Origin: Oasisia sp. SBJ-2009
Lineage: Eukaryota > Annelida > Polychaeta > Sabellida > Siboglinidae
Reading direction: 5' to 3'
Assembly (NCBI GenBank): GCA_964017155.1
Contig: OZ024857.1
Location: 35,675,741 to 35,739,740, forward strand
DNA length: 64,000 bases
A program made the translations under genes and the position numbers. The notes under the pieces were generated by a model. It saw nothing but the letters and a program-made list of their open reading frames with translations. It had not been told where the DNA came from and did not search any database. How positions within the stretch are numbered: the first letter of the stretch is position 1; every line of letters starts with the position of its first letter. Positions 62,025-64,000 of the stretch are shown here, in pieces.

Positions 62025-64000
62025 ATGTCACCATTGTTCTCACTGTGTGTTTTATTTTTATCCTGTTCTGCAGCTTCTAGAAGCCATGATTTCACCTTGT
62101 GTAACACACTGGCACAATGGTCGGATGTAATTTCAACACCTTCCAAATACATGACCACACAAGAATCCTTGACATACTTACACAGTCTGCCATGCCTTAA
62201 TCTGTGTTTCAACCGAAAATTACTACCTATACCCCGTTCCAGGCCAACATTTAAATTGGCCTTGATCTTACTGCTAGCGGGAGATGTTAGTCTTAATCCT
62301 GGACCTGTGGTCAGGCATAACATCCGCCTGGCCACCACTAACATTCGTTCAATTCGTGAAAAAACTGCCTCTATCACTGATCTTATAATTTCCAAAACAA
62401 TAGACATTCTCGCTGTGACTGAGACCTGGCTCAGACCGAATGACACAGATGCATGTATTGCCGACATCTCCCCTCCTGGCTATACCTTCCACCATCGACC
62501 ACGTCCAGTTGGACGAGGCGGAGGTGTCGGTTTCCTTATTTCAAAACTATTTAACGTAACCCCGTACACCAGCCCGGACTATACCACATTTGAATCTATT
62601 TGTCTTAACATATCTAATTCGTGCTTCTGTGGGGTTTTCATTTGTATTTATCGCCCTCCAGGTCATCCAGCTAACTTCTTTGAAGAATTCCAGGATCTTT
62701 TGGAAAATGTTGCAACCATGCACACAGAATTTTACATTTTGGGCGATTTTAATCTTCACCTGGATACACCATCTGCAACAACTACCACGTTTAATGATAT
62801 CCTGGCATCATTTGACACAAAACAACATGTCAATTTCCCAACACACATACATGGACATTGGCTTGACATCTTGATAACTCGTTCCTCTTGTAAAAACATT
62901 CAGACACCCACAGTTGTAGATGGCTTATCGGACCATAACACAGTAATTGCAGATCTTAAAGTTCCTTTAGCCCCAGCCGTGTCCAAACACAACATGTTCT
63001 ACAGAGCCATTCACAGTATCAACATTGCATCATTTATGACTGATATAATTACATCCGACCTTGTCACACATCCTAAAGAACATGTATCAGACCTATACAA
63101 ACAGTACCGTCAAATACTGAAGACATTGCTTGACAAACATGCACCCGCTAAATCCAAATCTGTGTCACAAAAGCCGCCAGCTCCTTGGATGACCCCGGAA
63201 ATAATCCAATCTAAACGGCGCCGTCGCTATCTGGAACGTGTTTGGCGTAAATCTCGGTCATCCTTAGACAGGTCACGCTACACACGGCAATGTCATCTAT
63301 GTAACCAACAAATGTCAAAAGCAAAGTCGTATTATTACGAAAACATGGTCGCAAATAACTCCGCTACACCAAAACAACTATTGAAATGCATCAATCAGAT
63401 TTTACACAGGCGGCCTGCTCCTTCTCTACCAACCCAAGCATCAATCAAGTCACTGTGTGTAACTCTTTCTCAAGTCATTTTAAAGACAAAATCAGCCTGA
63501 TACATTCAGCCTTCACAGATCACACCTCAGACACTATAAATGCCGACTCTCCACAACTAAATTCTAAACTCACATCGTTTGAACCAGCCACAACTACTGA
63601 AGTGAAAAAAATAATCATGTCATCCCCAAATAAATCCTGTGATCTTGACCCACTTCCGACCATACTACTGAAAGCATGCCTTGACGTTTTAATTAAACCA
63701 ATAACAGATATAATAAATGCATCACTCTGCTCCGGCTTATTCCCTGAAGACTTTAAATGTGCACATGTAAATCCAATTCTTAAGAAGACAACTCTGTCAA
63801 AAGAAGATCTAAACAGCTACAGGCCTATTTCTAACCTTAGCTTCATTTCCAAAATACTCGAAAAGGTTGTTGCAAATCGACTTACTTCTCACATCAACAT
63901 AAATGGTTTAACCAATGCATCACAGTCTGCGTACAAACAATTTCACTCAACAGAAACTGCTCTTTTAAAAGTACACAATGACATAAACCTTAACATTGAT
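62025..64000 (+). CDS. CR1/L2-type LINE ORF2 with N-terminal 2A-like peptide (cut by window end)
   Basis: From ATG 62025 the frame starts with a hydrophobic signal-like stretch (PLFSLCVLFLSC). At residues 86-94 it has GDVSLNPGP, a 2A-like ribosome-skipping motif known from CR1/L2-type elements. The endonuclease follows: TTNIRSIREK, VTETWL (Glu), YILGDFNLH (Asp/Asn), LSDHNTV (SDH). The frame stops at 63500, but coding resumes one frame over from about 63440: FKDKISLIHSAF, SPNKSCDLDPLPTILLK, LNSYRPISNLSFISKILEKV and QSAYKQFHSTETALL, the first RT blocks. The window ends before the YxDD box. One frameshift makes this copy probably inactive. A more upstream TTG (62007) is not needed. Confidence 0.85.

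Noticed and set aside
62021..62467. Minus frame opposite the 2A-containing LINE
   Set aside because: Antisense shadow of a well-supported endonuclease frame.

Overview
This is a eukaryotic, almost certainly metazoan, window. It has spliced exons with GT/AG borders, a tRNA-derived SINE, several clades of non-LTR retrotransposon, an LTR retrotransposon, TIR transposons and abundant microsatellites. The mix (a CR1/L2-like LINE with a 2A-like peptide, SGNH-type ORF1, XPG/CXC-type DNA transposon genes, two-knuckle Gypsy) fits a marine invertebrate such as a lancelet, hemichordate, mollusc or similar. I cannot place the phylum from the sequence alone. Most long open frames are artefacts of tandem repeats or pieces of mobile elements.

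The one host gene I can reconstruct is on the minus strand, from 47751 (ATG) to 19601 (stop). It has eight exons whose splice phases all agree and encodes about 393 residues resembling eukaryotic (type II) pantothenate kinase. Several family-invariant glycines are replaced, so it may be a pseudo-kinase paralogue. Its introns hold most of the mobile elements from 19.8 to 47.6 kb: a 1.3-kb CGCCA/CGCCAA minisatellite (intron 7), a satellite, LINE debris, an inverted-repeat element and a 4.45-kb Gypsy element (intron 6), and LINE fragments, a SINE and a foldback element (introns 1-5).

Layout: 1-7975, a giant CCACCCAG octamer satellite with conserved linkers, a 1.94-kb higher-order duplication and an orientation flip near 6873. 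8.0-11.0 kb, microsatellites and unassigned DNA. 11.0-14.2 kb, CR1-like LINE remains interrupted by an opposite-strand LINE fragment. 14350-17983, a DNA transposon with about 0.32-kb TIRs and 3-bp AGA target duplications enclosing a decayed transposase/XPG-like nuclease/CXC gene; the N-terminal part of a related gene lies just outside at 18.1-18.7 kb. 19.6-47.75 kb, the pantothenate-kinase-like gene. 48.6-50.1 kb, a second, divergent relative of the XPG transposon gene. 50.6-52.3 kb, an inverted-repeat unit with facing LINE fragments. 52.5-54.9 kb, a nearly intact LINE with only two TGA stops. 54.9-56.0 kb, an array of conserved stem-loops. 56.4-56.9 kb, a cluster of palindromes centred on GAATTC. 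57-61 kb, largely unique DNA with a GIY-YIG-type retroelement tail and a THAP-type zinc-finger exon pair. 62.0-64.0 kb, a LINE with a 2A-like motif, cut by the window end.

The mobile genes do not form a joint pathway; they are independent insertions. The clearest candidates for something under-described are the XPG/CXC TIR element with its relatives, the divergent pantothenate-kinase-like gene, and the stem-loop array at 55 kb.
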